Assembly: GCA_029953675.1 (NCBI GenBank)
Contig: JAMWBK010000003.1
Location: 2,046,001 to 2,110,000 of the forward strand
DNA from: Rhodosorus marinus
Lineage: Eukaryota; Rhodophyta; Stylonematophyceae; Stylonematales; Stylonemataceae
Reading direction: 5' to 3'
Length of the DNA: 64,000 nt
Positions 26,307 to 38,300 of the stretch are shown here, one piece after another (the stretch's first letter is position 1; every line of letters begins with the position of its first letter). Under the pieces are notes generated by a model that worked only from the letters and a program-made list of their open reading frames with translations, ran no database searches and was not told the DNA's origin. The position numbers and the translations under genes were made by a program.

Positions 26307-28051
26307 ATGGATATTCCCAAGGTGGTTGGAATCGTAGTTGAGAGGGATTTCGGGGTTTTTGTTGAGCTGGTTGCGAGTGAGCTGGTCTCGAGCGGTGGGT
26401 GTACTGAACGAGAGCTAGTGAAGCGACTTGAGGAGAAGGATGGTGGTGGTCAGGTACAGAGGGCACTGATGACTCTGGCGAGGAATGGACTGGTTCACAA
26501 GGATGACGGAGGAAAATTTAGAGCAGACGTCAGCACGATAAACCTGAGGTGGCGATTTCCCTATTTCTCGGTTATGGTCGCTGAGGAATTTGGAGAGGAA
26601 GCGCAGTTGGTCGTCGAGCTGCTCCTCGTCCATGGGAAGGTTACTTCCAAGCAACTTTTCACTGACGAAAGGGTCGGATCTGGCAGAATTTCCGCGCTTG
26701 AAACCTTGATCTCAAATCGTGTTCTCGAACCTGAGAAATTGGCCGCTTTTGAGACCTCCGAGCATCCACCCGCGAAGAGAATGAGATCCTCAACCGGTAC
26801 GTAGGAAAGAAACAACTGATGCGAATGATGTTTGTACTGAAGAAACCCTCTGTTTTCGTCTATTTCGAAGAGGTACCAAAGACCCTATCCATAAAAATCA
26901 ATTCCCGAGAAGAAGCGCTCATCCCGATCCCTGACAAGACCGATAGCGACACAACGTGGAAGCTGAGGCTCTCGCAATTTCATCTGATGGCATGCAACAA
27001 GATCTGCACTGACCTCGTTCGGCAAACAATCGACGTACAAGCTGGAGCAGTCGTCGAAGCAGTGCTGAAGAAGACTCTTCTGAAAGAAGGTAAACAGCTC
27101 CATAAATTACCTCACTGCTCGAAAAGCTTCTAAGAACTTGGTTCAATCTCACCTCAACGAGCAACGGAATTCTTATATGCGCCAGAGTCCATCTCCTCGT
27201 CGAGCTTTCAATCAGTGTCTGAGGCCACAATCGTCCAGGATTTGAAAGACTCAGGCACCTCAGTAGACAGATCAGCGCTCGATGGAAAGATCGAGCTGAT
27301 GTGCAGACCCGATATAGGGTGAGCTTTCCTTTACCAACGATATCAAAGCCTCGGATATGCTTCGGATGCCTTCAACGAACCTACCCGCAGGCCCTTTACG
27401 AGCCCCTGGTGCAGCCTATTGGTCAAAGCTTCTGAGCAACCCTGTCTTCTGTAGGTATTTGAGGAGGTTTGGTGATCAACTCCATGCTGAGGTTACGACG
27501 ATGTTGAATATTGTTAGAAGGAAGACTGCCGAAGAAATCATCCTGAAGAGGTTCGGCCCGGAGGCGAGGAGAATGTTCTCCCTCCTCATGCACAAGAAGA
27601 AGCTTGAGGCGAAGCATGCGGCGGAGCTCTCCATGTTGAACCAAAGAAAGGCCAGGGAGATGCTCTTCAAGCTTCACGACGCGGGTTATGCAACAGTGCA
27701 GGTAAGCCGCGCGCAATGGCCGTACTCTGGGCGACTCGGACTACCAGCCGGTCAACTAAAACTGGGGAACTTTCGACTGTGGACCGCCTGATCTAGGAGG
27801 TCCCGCGTACCAGCGATTTCAAGCAATCCAAGTGCATATATATATGGAGTGTGAACCTGCCTGAGGCGTACAAGAGGATAGCGCAGCACATAGATCGGTC
27901 CTGTTTAAACTTGTACCGGCGCCTCAAGACAATGGAGGAGGAGCCCAGAGAGAAGCAGGACGCCGACTTTCGACGCAAGCAGAAGGAGTTCATTGAAGTT
28001 TCAATCTTACGTCTGCAGATAAACTTGATGCTCTTCCGGGATCTAAAATAG
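26307..28051 (+). CDS. POLR3C: RNA polymerase III subunit RPC3 (RPC82/POLR3C), 5 exons
   Basis: Component of the RPC3-RPC6-RPC7 initiation subcomplex of Pol III, which transcribes tRNA and 5S genes. Exons 26307-26796, 26871-27089, 27135-27318, 27455-27701 and 27797-28051 keep phase and give 464 residues (human 534). The protein is a string of winged helices. The first is at residues 1-80 (VQRALMTLARNGLV). Another is marked by WKLRLSQFHLMACNK. The best-conserved part is RFGPEARRMFSLLMHKKKLEAK followed by AREMLFKLHDAGY. The C-terminal coiled-coil region ends FRDLK. The ATG at 26307 is used because earlier in-frame starts are TTG only. It is convergent with the helicase gene, with stop codons 177 bases apart. 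The 73-base inverted copy upstream derives from its first exon. Confidence 0.88.
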
Positions 28052-28228
28052 AGCCCGGATGGCTCCAACTGGCCAGCCTAAAAGATGCTAGGTTACTCAA
28101 ACTGACTTTAATAAATAGGGCACTGACTAATACTTGCCTTTCTGTTTGTTGGCTCTTCGATTCATTCTGAAACGATGGTGTTCAACAGCAACCTCTCCAG
28201 CTACGCCCGATGGACAACAAGAATTTTA

Positions 28229-30678
28229 TCAGCGAAATTCTTCTTCACTTACAGAGCACTCATGATCATGGACGCTCCTCAACCATCTCGCCCAGGTCTT
28301 ATCTGCAGAAAGAGTGTCTTCACTTCCAACAACAACAAGACCTCGCCTTGCCCGCGTCAATGCGACGTTTAGCCGCCTCCAGTCATTGGTGAATCCAAGT
28401 CGTCGCTCTTTGTTGCACCTAACCGCAGAGAAAATAATGAGCTCCTTCTCCCTCCCCTGAAAGCCATCCACGGAACTAATATCCATCTTTCCGGCGTCAA
28501 GGCCGTGTCCCTCAAGTGATTCACAAATAGCTCGTACTTGACCGCTGTACGGTGTGATGACACCGATCTTGACAAACACGGACGCAGCGAACAGCAAGAC
28601 GTCAGCTCCTCCGCAGCTCAAAGGTTTCATGGACGTAATAGACTCACCTGCTCCGCGGATAACTCGCCCGCATTTAACAGCTCCTTCACAAGCTTTCCAA
28701 CAACAGCCGCTTCACGGCTGTTGGCAAATGACGTGCCTTCTGCTTGGTCAGGGCTCTCAGTTTTTACGAACATGAGAGCCCCAGCTCTGTTGCGCCATTG
28801 TATTCCTCTAGGCACTGGGCGCTGCTCAGCGGTCACTCCTGACAATATCTTTCCGCCGTAGAACATCTCGGACGGAAGCTTGAAAAGAAACGGGTGCATT
28901 CTGTACTGTATGTTGAGGAGGTGCGGTTCAATGCCCATCGCCCAGAACCGAGAGAACAGGCTGACATCCAGTCCTTGCGCCGTGGCCTCCTCGCTGATGA
29001 CGGTCGGTGGAAGTTGATGGTGGTCTCCGATGAGCACCAGCTGCTCACAGCCACGGAGAACAGGCAGTAAGGTAGTCGGTTCCGCTGCCTGTGTGGCCTC
29101 GTCGATAACCACAGTGGGTATACGCAAGCCATCAAGGAGCTCAGAACCGCATGACCCGCACGTTGATACGATGACATCAGAACCGCTGATGATCTTCTTC
29201 GCTGCTTGCTTCTCCTCCTGAAACAGGATCGCTCGCAGTTGTCTCACGGCGCGGGAGTTGTTTCCGCGCTCAGCAGTTCTCAGTTTCGCTCTCAACCCGG
29301 CTACCGACCGACTCTTTGCTATGCGCGCCTCCAAGGTTAGCCAACGAAGGTTCTCGCGGACGCAGGCCGCTCGGCCTATTCTAACTACTTTCAAGCCCTC
29401 CAATCCCTCCAGCAGGTTGTCTGTAGCTGTATTGCTCGCCGCAGTCGCCAGTATAGGGGTCCCTCTCATCTGTACATAGCCTCCAATAAGCGCGCAAGCT
29501 GTCTTTGTCTTACCAGTTCCAGGCGGACTGTAAAATACACCCAACGAAAAAGACAAAAACATGGTGCCTCAGACCTCCCGAGTAAACTCAATCCTCTGTA
29601 CTCGTAAGTACGTTGGTCAACCTCCAAAGCGCAGATCATACCCTTGTATCAACGTGACACGTCTGGATAGGGCGGACCGAATTGCGGTTCTTTGAGATTG
29701 GCTTAAGGACGACAACGTTTTTGATACCTCTGCGGCCTGTTGCTTCAATATTTTTTTGGAGCTGGTCGGCGGCTGTTTGGCCTGTTCTTCCAATTTACCG
29801 GCTCCTATGGTCCGTCGATCACCATTGGCAATGGATCCAGAGCAGAGAAGCTTTCTAGTTGCGGAAACAAGATCCTTGCTGAACGTGCCCGAGATAAGGT
29901 TGATCACCTGTTCCGTTTTCGCGGCAGACCGGAAAGGTTGGATGAGCCGTCCTCTCCCACGAAGAATTGAGAAGGTCGTATTCTCTTACCTCATCTGGGC
30001 TCGCAGATTGCCCGCTCGCGATGATTCCTTCCAGAGCTGCACACAGTCTCTCATAGTTTATGGCGTTCGAGCCTCGGTCAACTCTCCAGCCGTCACCGGA
30101 GACTTCAACATTCAAGCTCTCAACCACCACCTTGAGCGTCTTCGAGGTGCGCTCCAGTAGGGTTCCATAGGCTTCTTCTCCGGCTCTGGAAAAGTCTAGA
30201 AGGTCGCCTGGGGAAAATCGAAGTGAGCCGGGAATCCTCTCGTTCCCTTTCAGAGAGAACAAAACAATGGTTTCAGAGAAAAATTCGCCACATTCGACCG
30301 CTCTCATGGACGGAACCATTTCGCCATCTCGACAAAGTTTTTCCGCGGAGGCTCTCTCGCGGAGCTCTCTGGTCGCTCGCTGCTCGGCTTCGAACTCTAG
30401 CTTGGACAGCTTTAGGAAGTGTTCAGCGTACTCTCCAATCCTTCGGTACAGGCCCTGAAAATCACGAGCAAAAGCCAAGAATTAACCTCATCGTCCGTGG
30501 GAAGAGTACGCAAGCATAGTTTTCAGCCACTTCAAATATCTCCTACCTCCCGCTTTTCGGATCGACCTCGGGTGCTTCCCCGGACTCTACGTGCGCAGAC
30601 AACAGGGGACCGACGCCTGGTCCCGGACAGGTTCCCTGGTGAAGTCTGAAACGCGCACAGCGCGGCCATTTCGTCCAT
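28229..30678 (-). CDS. UPF1/IGHMBP2-type SF1 helicase, probably plastid-targeted (5 exons)
   Basis: ATP-dependent nucleic-acid helicase of superfamily 1B. Minus-strand exons 30678-30547, 30454-29990, 29907-29642, 29527-28648 and 28567-28229 give 693 residues. Motif I GPPGTGKT starts at residue 288, split by an intron. Further motifs are II (VVIDEATQ), III (LIGDHHQLPPT), QYRMHP, V (SVDGFQGREKE) and VI (NVALTRARRG). The N-terminal half (INYERL, VINLISG) matches the IGHMBP2/SMUBP-2 arrangement rather than UPF1, and the R3H and AN1 zinc-finger tail of animal IGHMBP2 is absent. Exon 1 encodes 44 residues, acid-poor after the first three and rich in Arg, Ser and Ala (ALCAF, SPVVCARR), which looks like a plastid transit peptide. 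Exon 1 rests on one ATG and a GTAGGA donor, so it is the least certain part. Confidence 0.87.
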
Positions 30679-31155
30679 TACGAGGTCAAACAATCCTGTC
30701 GCGAAGATACTAGGCTATCGACGTCATCTGAACCGCATCCTCACAGAAACAAAGCCGCAAACAGTACCAGGCGTACTAAGCATTTCAAAGCATCTCCGTA
30801 CACTAGCAAGCTCGCTCGCCTGCTCCGTGTGTTCACACTCCCGTCCCTGTGGTTTTTTAGTATTTGGTCTGCACCAGTTGTCGCTCGTTTCCATTTGCCG
30901 TGGAGGATTGTATTGGCCTGCGCTACTTAAGAGCCCGAAAGAGGTCTTAGAGAACCTTAGCCGGCCAGTTGGCGTGGATATGTTTTCCTTGGGTTTCCTT
31001 GATGGATGGACACTGTCCTTGCTCTCGGCTTTGACCCGATCCAGTGTAATGAAACATTCATTATAATCATCTTTAATAAAATACTTAGAAGTAAGACCTA
31101 AGACTGACGGAAGGGAAGCTAGCAACAACAGAAGCTGTCCTGTACACGATCTCTC
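30679..31155. other. Spacer between helicase and cysteine-rich gene
   Basis: A 477-base stretch holding the 5' flank of the helicase gene and the 3' flank of the cysteine-rich gene, both on the minus strand. Overlapping short open frames carry no motif. No RNA gene or repeat is seen. Confidence 0.45.
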
Positions 31156-32388
31156 TCAGTCGAATATGAAACACTTGCGTCTTGTGTACTGGTTGGCGTG
31201 ACATCTCTTCATTGTCATTCCCCACTGCATCGTCTTCTGGAAGCAGTACCGGAAAGTAAGCCGGTCCGTGCACAAGTAGCTCACGCAGACAGACCGACAC
31301 TGATTGTGCAGCCATATACTCTTCTTCCATATATGCCCAACGCATACTTCCCTGTCGAGGCATCGATGTATACTTTTTGACTGTCTCTCGGAGCTTCGTA
31401 ATCTTCGTGGCACAGTCTGTAATCTACTCCCGCTCGGTTCCAACCAAGGATTTATGGACACCAAGTTGGCCAGATCCTCTTCAACCTCTTGCAACCTAGC
31501 CTTTGCCTCGTCTCCACGTTCCTTGGTAGTTCTTCTTCGCTCCATCAGTGCGTCGAATTTTCGCATCCAGTCGGGGCGAAAGTTCGTGTACGCCGTTGCC
31601 CGCTGGAAAATCTCCAGAGACAATACCCCCATGGCATTGTGGTCGGCAAACATTTCGTCGGATATCTCTTGCAAGTCTGCAATCAAATCGTTATAGTACT
31701 CGTACAGGTCTTGCTTCTCCTTTTTGGTACACTCCGCAGGACAGGTATCGGGGTTGTCAACTGGTGGGGGATCCTCAACTTCATCCAGAACGTCCGGATC
31801 ATACTGGTTAGAAGATATAGGAAGAGTGTGGGGCGAGTCACAGCTCAGAACATTCTCAGACATCACGACACTTTCAAGTTCAGATGGGTCCCGTTTCGCG
31901 CAAGCACTTGCGATCCCATTAATAATTTCCATGACTGCCTTGGAGGACGCACAGATCTTCTTTTCTCCGCCGACATAAGTCTTACAAGAGTACTGGTAAA
32001 ACACTCTACGATACGATTTTCCCCACGTCGACTCTAGTTCTTCCTCCACGTCCGCCTGCTTTTTCGGCTGGAAATCGTCTGGATCAAGGTCGTCGCAACG
32101 CCGGCTATGATCTGGGTCCCTGTAGCAGGCCAAACTGAACTCGACGGTGTCTCTGTGACAGTCAACCGCCCTATCCAGTTCTTTTTCCAAATCATCTACT
32201 CCGTCAAGATAATCATGGCATTCGTACGAACACAGAGGTCTCGAACTCATGACTTGAAATTCCTCCGACAAATTGCCATTCTCATCCTCCGGGCATTTGC
32301 TAATGTACTGATGTTCGACCTCGAATTCCCAATCTGCAGAGACGAGTACCGCAAGCGTTACTGCAAACACTACCAAGAGCGGTCTCAT
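31156..32388 (-). CDS. Secreted cysteine-rich protein of unknown function
   Basis: Not recognised. A single open frame of 410 residues. The ATG at 32388 is used because it starts a textbook signal peptide (RPLLVVFAVTLAVLVSA, cleavage likely before DWEF); the frame is open further upstream only through a TTG. The mature part has about twenty cysteines. Twelve lie in the first 240 residues and include close pairs such as CSYEC and CPAEC, so an extracellular disulfide-bonded protein is likely. An acidic Pro/Asp stretch (DEVEDPPPVDNPD) and a helical, charged segment (ERRRTTKERGDEAKARLQEV) follow. In the last 80 codons (31156-31400) all three minus frames stay open for a while, so a frame error or missed splice there could change the C-terminus. 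Confidence 0.7.
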   Translation of the reverse strand: MRPLLVVFAVTLAVLVSADWEFEVEHQYISKCPEDENGNLSEEFQVMSSRPLCSYECHDYLDGVDDLEKELDRAVDCHRDTVEFSLACYRDPDHSRRCDDLDPDDFQPKKQADVEEELESTWGKSYRRVFYQYSCKTYVGGEKKICASSKAVMEIINGIASACAKRDPSELESVVMSENVLSCDSPHTLPISSNQYDPDVLDEVEDPPPVDNPDTCPAECTKKEKQDLYEYYNDLIADLQEISDEMFADHNAMGVLSLEIFQRATAYTNFRPDWMRKFDALMERRRTTKERGDEAKARLQEVEEDLANLVSINPWLEPSGSRLQTVPRRLRSSERQSKSIHRCLDREVCVGHIWKKSIWLHNQCRSVCVSYLCTDRLTFRYCFQKTMQWGMTMKRCHANQYTRRKCFIFD

Positions 32389-35300
32389 CTTGCAATTTTT
32401 AGCGGAGGCACCTCTCAGACCTCCCAAACCCTTCCCCAGGCAAGAAAAACAAGCCAAACCAAAAGCAAAGTATAAAAAAATCCTACCCTACAACCCGCAA
32501 CCTCCAAACCCTCAACTTTAGCGCTACTCAAGAGTCTCCAACGCAAACACTTTCCAAACTACAGAGAACACTCCTCAAACCCTTGTGCCCAAGACCATTG
32601 ACAACAGCAACAACAACAAAAAAAAAATCTCAACCCAGCCTTCAGGCCTTCTCCATTCCCCCCATCCCCTTGCGCGCCCTCAAGCAGTTTCCCTTCTCGC
32701 CCAAACTTTACCCGACCCTTCGCACCCCCCCTCCCCCTCCGCCCCAAAAAGGATCCTTACTAGTATCGCACAAACTCTGTTTTCTCATGCCGAAGCTTTG
32801 CTCGCCCCCAAATCGGAAAGAGAGACTGAAGTACCCTTTACACCTGCCGCGCAACGAAAAGGAAAAGCTACATATATATATAAGGAGAGCTCAGAATTTT
32901 GCACGTTGCAGCTTTTTTGGTGTTTGGTGTTTTTTTCCGGTCTTTGCCTCCCTCTTCGCCGGAAAGGAGAAAAACTGAAATTAAGAAGAAAACTTCTACA
33001 ACACAAAACAAGTCGAGGAGCAGGAAAACAAAACACAAAAAAACGAATTGCCCAAAAAGAGAAAACGGAAGGAGAAAAAAAAACAACAGATGTCACATTC
33101 CTCTAGAACAGCGGCAAATACATTCTTACACTTCCCTTTCCCCCCCCCGTCCCCTTTTGTCATTTTTTTCCAAAGAGGGTTTTTGACGATGTTTTCATTT
33201 TTTTGGCGTTTTATTATTTGTGTGTTGCTCCATCTTCATCCACGGCTTCCAATTTTTTGGGGGGGGAAATCAGTATAGGTTTTGGCTCTGATGCACGGTG
33301 AACTCAAAAGTTTAGAATTTCTGCTATTATTCAAGATTGGCTACAGAGGAATTGTTTCTCAATTCCATAGAGTTTTTATTGTGAGCCAAAGTGCCCTCTA
33401 TATAACCGGTCTTCCCGGGTCGAATATTTGGGAAAAGTCTAGTGATAAAAGGGAAAATTAGCAAGGAGAGAAAAAGAGTGGAAAGAGAATTTTCTTTTTT
33501 CTGTGCTTAGTCGGCAGTTTGTGCATGTAATAAAAAGAAATCACGAGGTTGCGTTTTGGCAAGCCCCCCTCCCCCGTGCGGAATATGCATCTGCTGATGG
33601 GCAATCATCGTCCTCCCTTTTAATAAATCACAAACGAAACAATAGTCACTAAATAATTAGAAAACAAGAGCCACAGGCCCAGAAAGCCAGAGGATAAGGG
33701 GTTGGTCCTCCAAACTAGCAAACTCCATTTTCAGAAAGCTCCGAGGGGTTATTGAAGTCTGGTAGAACGAGCCCAGTAGTGCAACCAACACTGGAAAATC
33801 ACAAGGATATTCTCGTTTTCTAGAAACATTTATACCACTTGCGTCCATCGACTCACTCAATTGGTCATATTTTCTTCCATGAATCAAGAACCAAGAAATA
33901 ATCTAGAAGCCGTTCGGAACTACCACCTTGGCGAAGTGGCAATAGTCGAATCGGCCCAATGTTTTTGTATTACTTTTCCCAGGGGTATGCACGACATTTT
34001 TCTCAGCTACTTCTCAATTGATTATATAATAGAAGCATCTTTCATATTCAGCTCTACATTCTTGAAGGGACGTGTATTGAAAACAGGGGGGGGTATCCTC
34101 AACGGGTTTTCAATCCATCTTGTAGGTAAGCTTTCAAAAGCATCGATGAGAGACCACGACCTTCGACCAAAATACTTTGGATTTTCAGAATAAACGTATT
34201 TGGTCAGCTTCTTTTTTAAAAAGCACCTCCCCCTACTGATACTCAAGAATGAAAATCTGTTGAAAATATGCTATTCTTTGTTTCCCCAGCTTCGAAATAT
34301 TGATTCGGCACGATATGTAAGACTTGAGCCCCCTGGCCAATGGTTAAGCGGAAACTACCGCGAGAGTTAATTTTCTTCAAGAAAAGCATAAGAAGACTTT
34401 TGAATAAAGTTAAAAACAGTGGTCTTGATCATTTTTTTATTTTCATACCTTAGTTCCAGAGCGCAATCAATCTTGAAAAAAAATGAAAAAGTGCCTAATG
34501 ATTTGCAATAAAAATGTACCCCTCCGCCTGGATGCCCTTTTTTCGTCCTGCTAACAGACACGCATGTTCTGTGTTCTCAGGAGCCGGTGCGGGAAACAAA
34601 CGAATCAAAATTGTTGAAAAACCATTCGCAATTTCCGATTGAAGGCACCCCATTTAAATCATATGGCGGTGTAACGCGCTGTATAATACTGAAAATGGAT
34701 CATTACCAACCAAGTGCGTCCAAACGTCCCGAAGCGTCAGTAACCACAACTCCCATGTGGGTGGGGTGCCCTTTGTCGCGGGTGGAAGATTAATGAACGC
34801 AACTCCGATTCCTTCTCCCCTTCCTACATGATCTCTTTAGAGTTAGCGGGTCCAAAGTGCAACTGTGACTCCCCGTTTCCTGAGCCACCAGTAGTTGCTA
34901 GTCTTTCCCCGAAAACAACTGGTTGAGGACAAAAGACTCTTAGCGGCTGAAGCCAGCAAGCAGCCCAGCTTCGTGGTCTTTCCTTCTTCTGGCATGGCGA
35001 GGAGGTTAGCATGCTCCAAAACCAATATTAACAATCACGGAAGCGCTCAGCAAAAGTGCCCTTGTGGATGGTGAGGGTAGCAGATCCACAGCTTGATCAG
35101 CCTATCAGCGGTTTCGTCATCGACTTCGACCGCAGTGACCACGTTGGTTGCTGCGCAACGCGAATACTTGGCGCTCTGGAAACCCTTTCACTAATCTCCC
35201 CAAAAAAGGGAGTTCACCCGTCACTGGGGAAAAGAACGCGCTGGTGTCTAGGCAAAATCATGCACATGTCTTTCAGATAAATTAACGCAGTTCAAAGGCC

Positions 35301-38300
35301 TACGAGCATCTTTTAGATCGTTAGATCTCTGTTTCCCGATTGCACAGCTCTAAATATATAGTTTCGCCCATAAACTAGAAACAAGAGTTGAACCGCAGAT
35401 CCACTCCACTCCCGGATATCGCACCACCCCTGTCGCCCCCTCGCAAAACGATGGTCTGCGATTTCAAGATTTTCTTATTTTTATTCTAGCTTTTAGATAT
35501 TCTCCAGAATCGAAGAGAATCAACAACCCCAGACCAACGTAGCGTGGGTTCCCCACCATTGAAAAACAAGGTAAAACTGATTGAGGGATGCTACCTCATT
35601 ATAAAATCGAGCTGCAGGCAGGCAAAAGTTTCTGCACTGTACCCTTGACAAGCATGAAAAATCAAATTGAATTGTAAATAAATTGAGCATTTGAGTATCT
35701 TGTCTGGCGGTTCGTCGAGGGTTAACAAACCAGGCACCAACAAGCCGAGAGTTTTTTGTCAATCATATATTGAAATGATAATATTTTTAACCAGTCCTAA
35801 GGTCTTTTTTTTGCCATATCGTTTCAAAAAAAAACAGCATTTCCGAAATTACAGAATGTGGATGCTACACATGGAGAAAAAAAACCCACAGGTTCTACGA
35901 AAAGGAAACACTAAAAAGAAAAGAAGGTCAGGGAATCTTTCGCATTAAATGAGTCGGCACAAACTCGTACCTTCGTTATAAACAGGGGTTGTGTTTTTAA
36001 AAGGTTAAATGCCATCGAATTATTTTTATATTCAAGCATTCGTAGTTTAGCCAATGAATGACCAGTATACCGTATAACTTCCATTTTCAAGGCATTTTAC
36101 AATTTAAGTTGGAGTTGGTTGGCCGAATTATACGTGGGGGTACATCGAGCTGGCTACTTTCTAGGCTATATTGTGGCTCTTGGGGCGCCTTTTCTTTTTT
36201 TTCGGTCAGTTGTCAGGTGCTTTGCATGGATTCCAAAAAGACATTTTCATCAGAATTTTGCAAAGAAAATAGATGGTAGACCCAGGGATGCTATTTAATA
36301 ATGTTTCACCTCCCCCTTCCCCAGCGAATTTTGGATTTTATTTGACCGCCGCTGGAGAATACCCTAACGACGCGAATCAAACACACCTCGAAATCGTTGT
36401 TTCCAAGTAGAAAAAGTGAATAGTCAATCGTTTTACATATCTGGTTTTAGGATATCGACTACCGTACCTCCCTAATGTTGTCGATAGATTGCCGGGGGAT
36501 CCCACTTTACCGAGGTTGAGGGTATATCATGCTATCATCGTTCGGTACATGACAGTAGCGGGGATGGCGAAAAGTTCCTTGTCCGTAGACTGTCCATTTT
36601 TTAACTCTCGGAGGTCCTAGAGACAAGATGACCTGACGGGACGCTAGCGTGGTTAGGTTCAGGATGCTCCGTTCGGGAGCGAAGCCACTATTGTCCTATT
36701 TGAACTGGTTCCCCGTCCCTCTTGCTGACCACGTATGCTCCCTCAAAATCCCTGAAAAGATAATCCCAAGTGTTTGGCTGGTTTTTTACAGGAGCGGACA
36801 TGGTAGCCGAATTTCGGGAAATCTGCTTTCGTGCCGTTTCCTGCATCAGCTTCAGGTGATCCAATTGCAGATCGGTCGGTCCAGTACCGCACACTACGGC
36901 GCTCCAGTGGTTTCCAAATCCTCTCCCGGATGAGGGTGGTTGACTTATCATCAGGTCGAAAAAGCCACCCCGGGGGAAATGAAAATGATGCGCGGAGTAT
37001 ATTACATCAACGGGAAGTGATTCTGCGACAGCAAGAAACCATTGAACTGGAATGCTAATTGCACTGCGAGATCTGGTGGCAACAGGCTGGCCGGGACCCA
37101 CGTTGCACGGCACAGATACGGCTCACTGCACATGGACGCGACGAAATTTGTCCGGGTGAGCAAAACACGGAACACAGAACAACCACCCACATGATACCCA
37201 GAAGGATTCATTCCATCAGCATCTGTTTGAAGGCCAATGCCAGATCTCGCATTCCGGCATTTTCCAGAACGGCGAGATAAGACCCGAACCATCACGCTTT
37301 CGAAGAAAAGCTGTAACCACGTCAAAGTCACACTTCAGTTTCTATTGTATTTCACCTCAATGCGATATTGCGATCTTCTCTGTGCTTGTGCAACATAAAG
37401 AAGCGGCATTTCCAATCATTCCATTTCATTGGTTTCGCTAAGAAACATCGGGCTGACGCAACTACAGTACTCCCCGCTATCGTATACACTGTATAAAGAC
37501 AAATCAATTCAATCACCTTTCGATCACCGAATTTCCGCCTGCGTAGTTCCCACAATACCAGTAGAAGTAGAAGCCAACCAGCGCTAGGCCTAAAACAAAG
37601 ACCAAAAAAGTCTTAAACGGACTTCTTTTGGGGAGTAGCTGTATTTCCCTAGCCCCAACCCCTAGGGAGGGAACAATCTCGAGAAACCACTCAAAATAAA
37701 AATTATTTCAGAGTTCTTGCAGTAAATCATCATATCAAAGCCTACCCTTATAGCATATCGCAATGGTCGCAGTGATCTAAAACTTGTTCTTTTGTTCTTG
37801 GTTTGGATCACTTCTGAAATCTTTGCAAATCAGCAGAAAAAAATCTCCTCGCCTATGAGATCCGATATTGATTGCGAGGACACGTGGGGTTGTTTAATTG
37901 CACTTTACCAAGGATTCAGCTCACAAATGACTGAATAGTAATTAATATTATTTTTTCTCAAATTCGAACTCTCAAATTAAATTTTCACGAAATAATTAGC
38001 TCGTCTTCTGATATTGTATTTGTAAACAAATTTCAGGATATAATGAACGACATGGAATGCGGTCGGTGTTGCATGGGCGTCAACCCATGCAACATTTAGT
38101 CATGGTCAGTACAGTTTAGCCCGAACAGGCGGTTTGCCTTTGAGCACACTCTTCAGTACGTATTATTCATTGGGAAGTGTTCATCCGAATGTTCAGTTTC
38201 TCATAATATGCGTCAAAACAGACAAATCTCGGAAATCGTGGAGGAATGTGAGACAAAGAGCACAGGAAAATTGATTGCCCCCCAGCAGCGTTGAGGACCT

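Noticed and set aside
32583-33186. Overlapping Lys/Ser/Pro-rich open frames
   Set aside because: They arise from A-rich and C-rich low-complexity DNA; both strands are open and no domain is visible.
36688-37113. 141-codon minus-strand open frame
   Set aside because: No ATG at the start, no family resemblance, and overlapping frames on the other strand.
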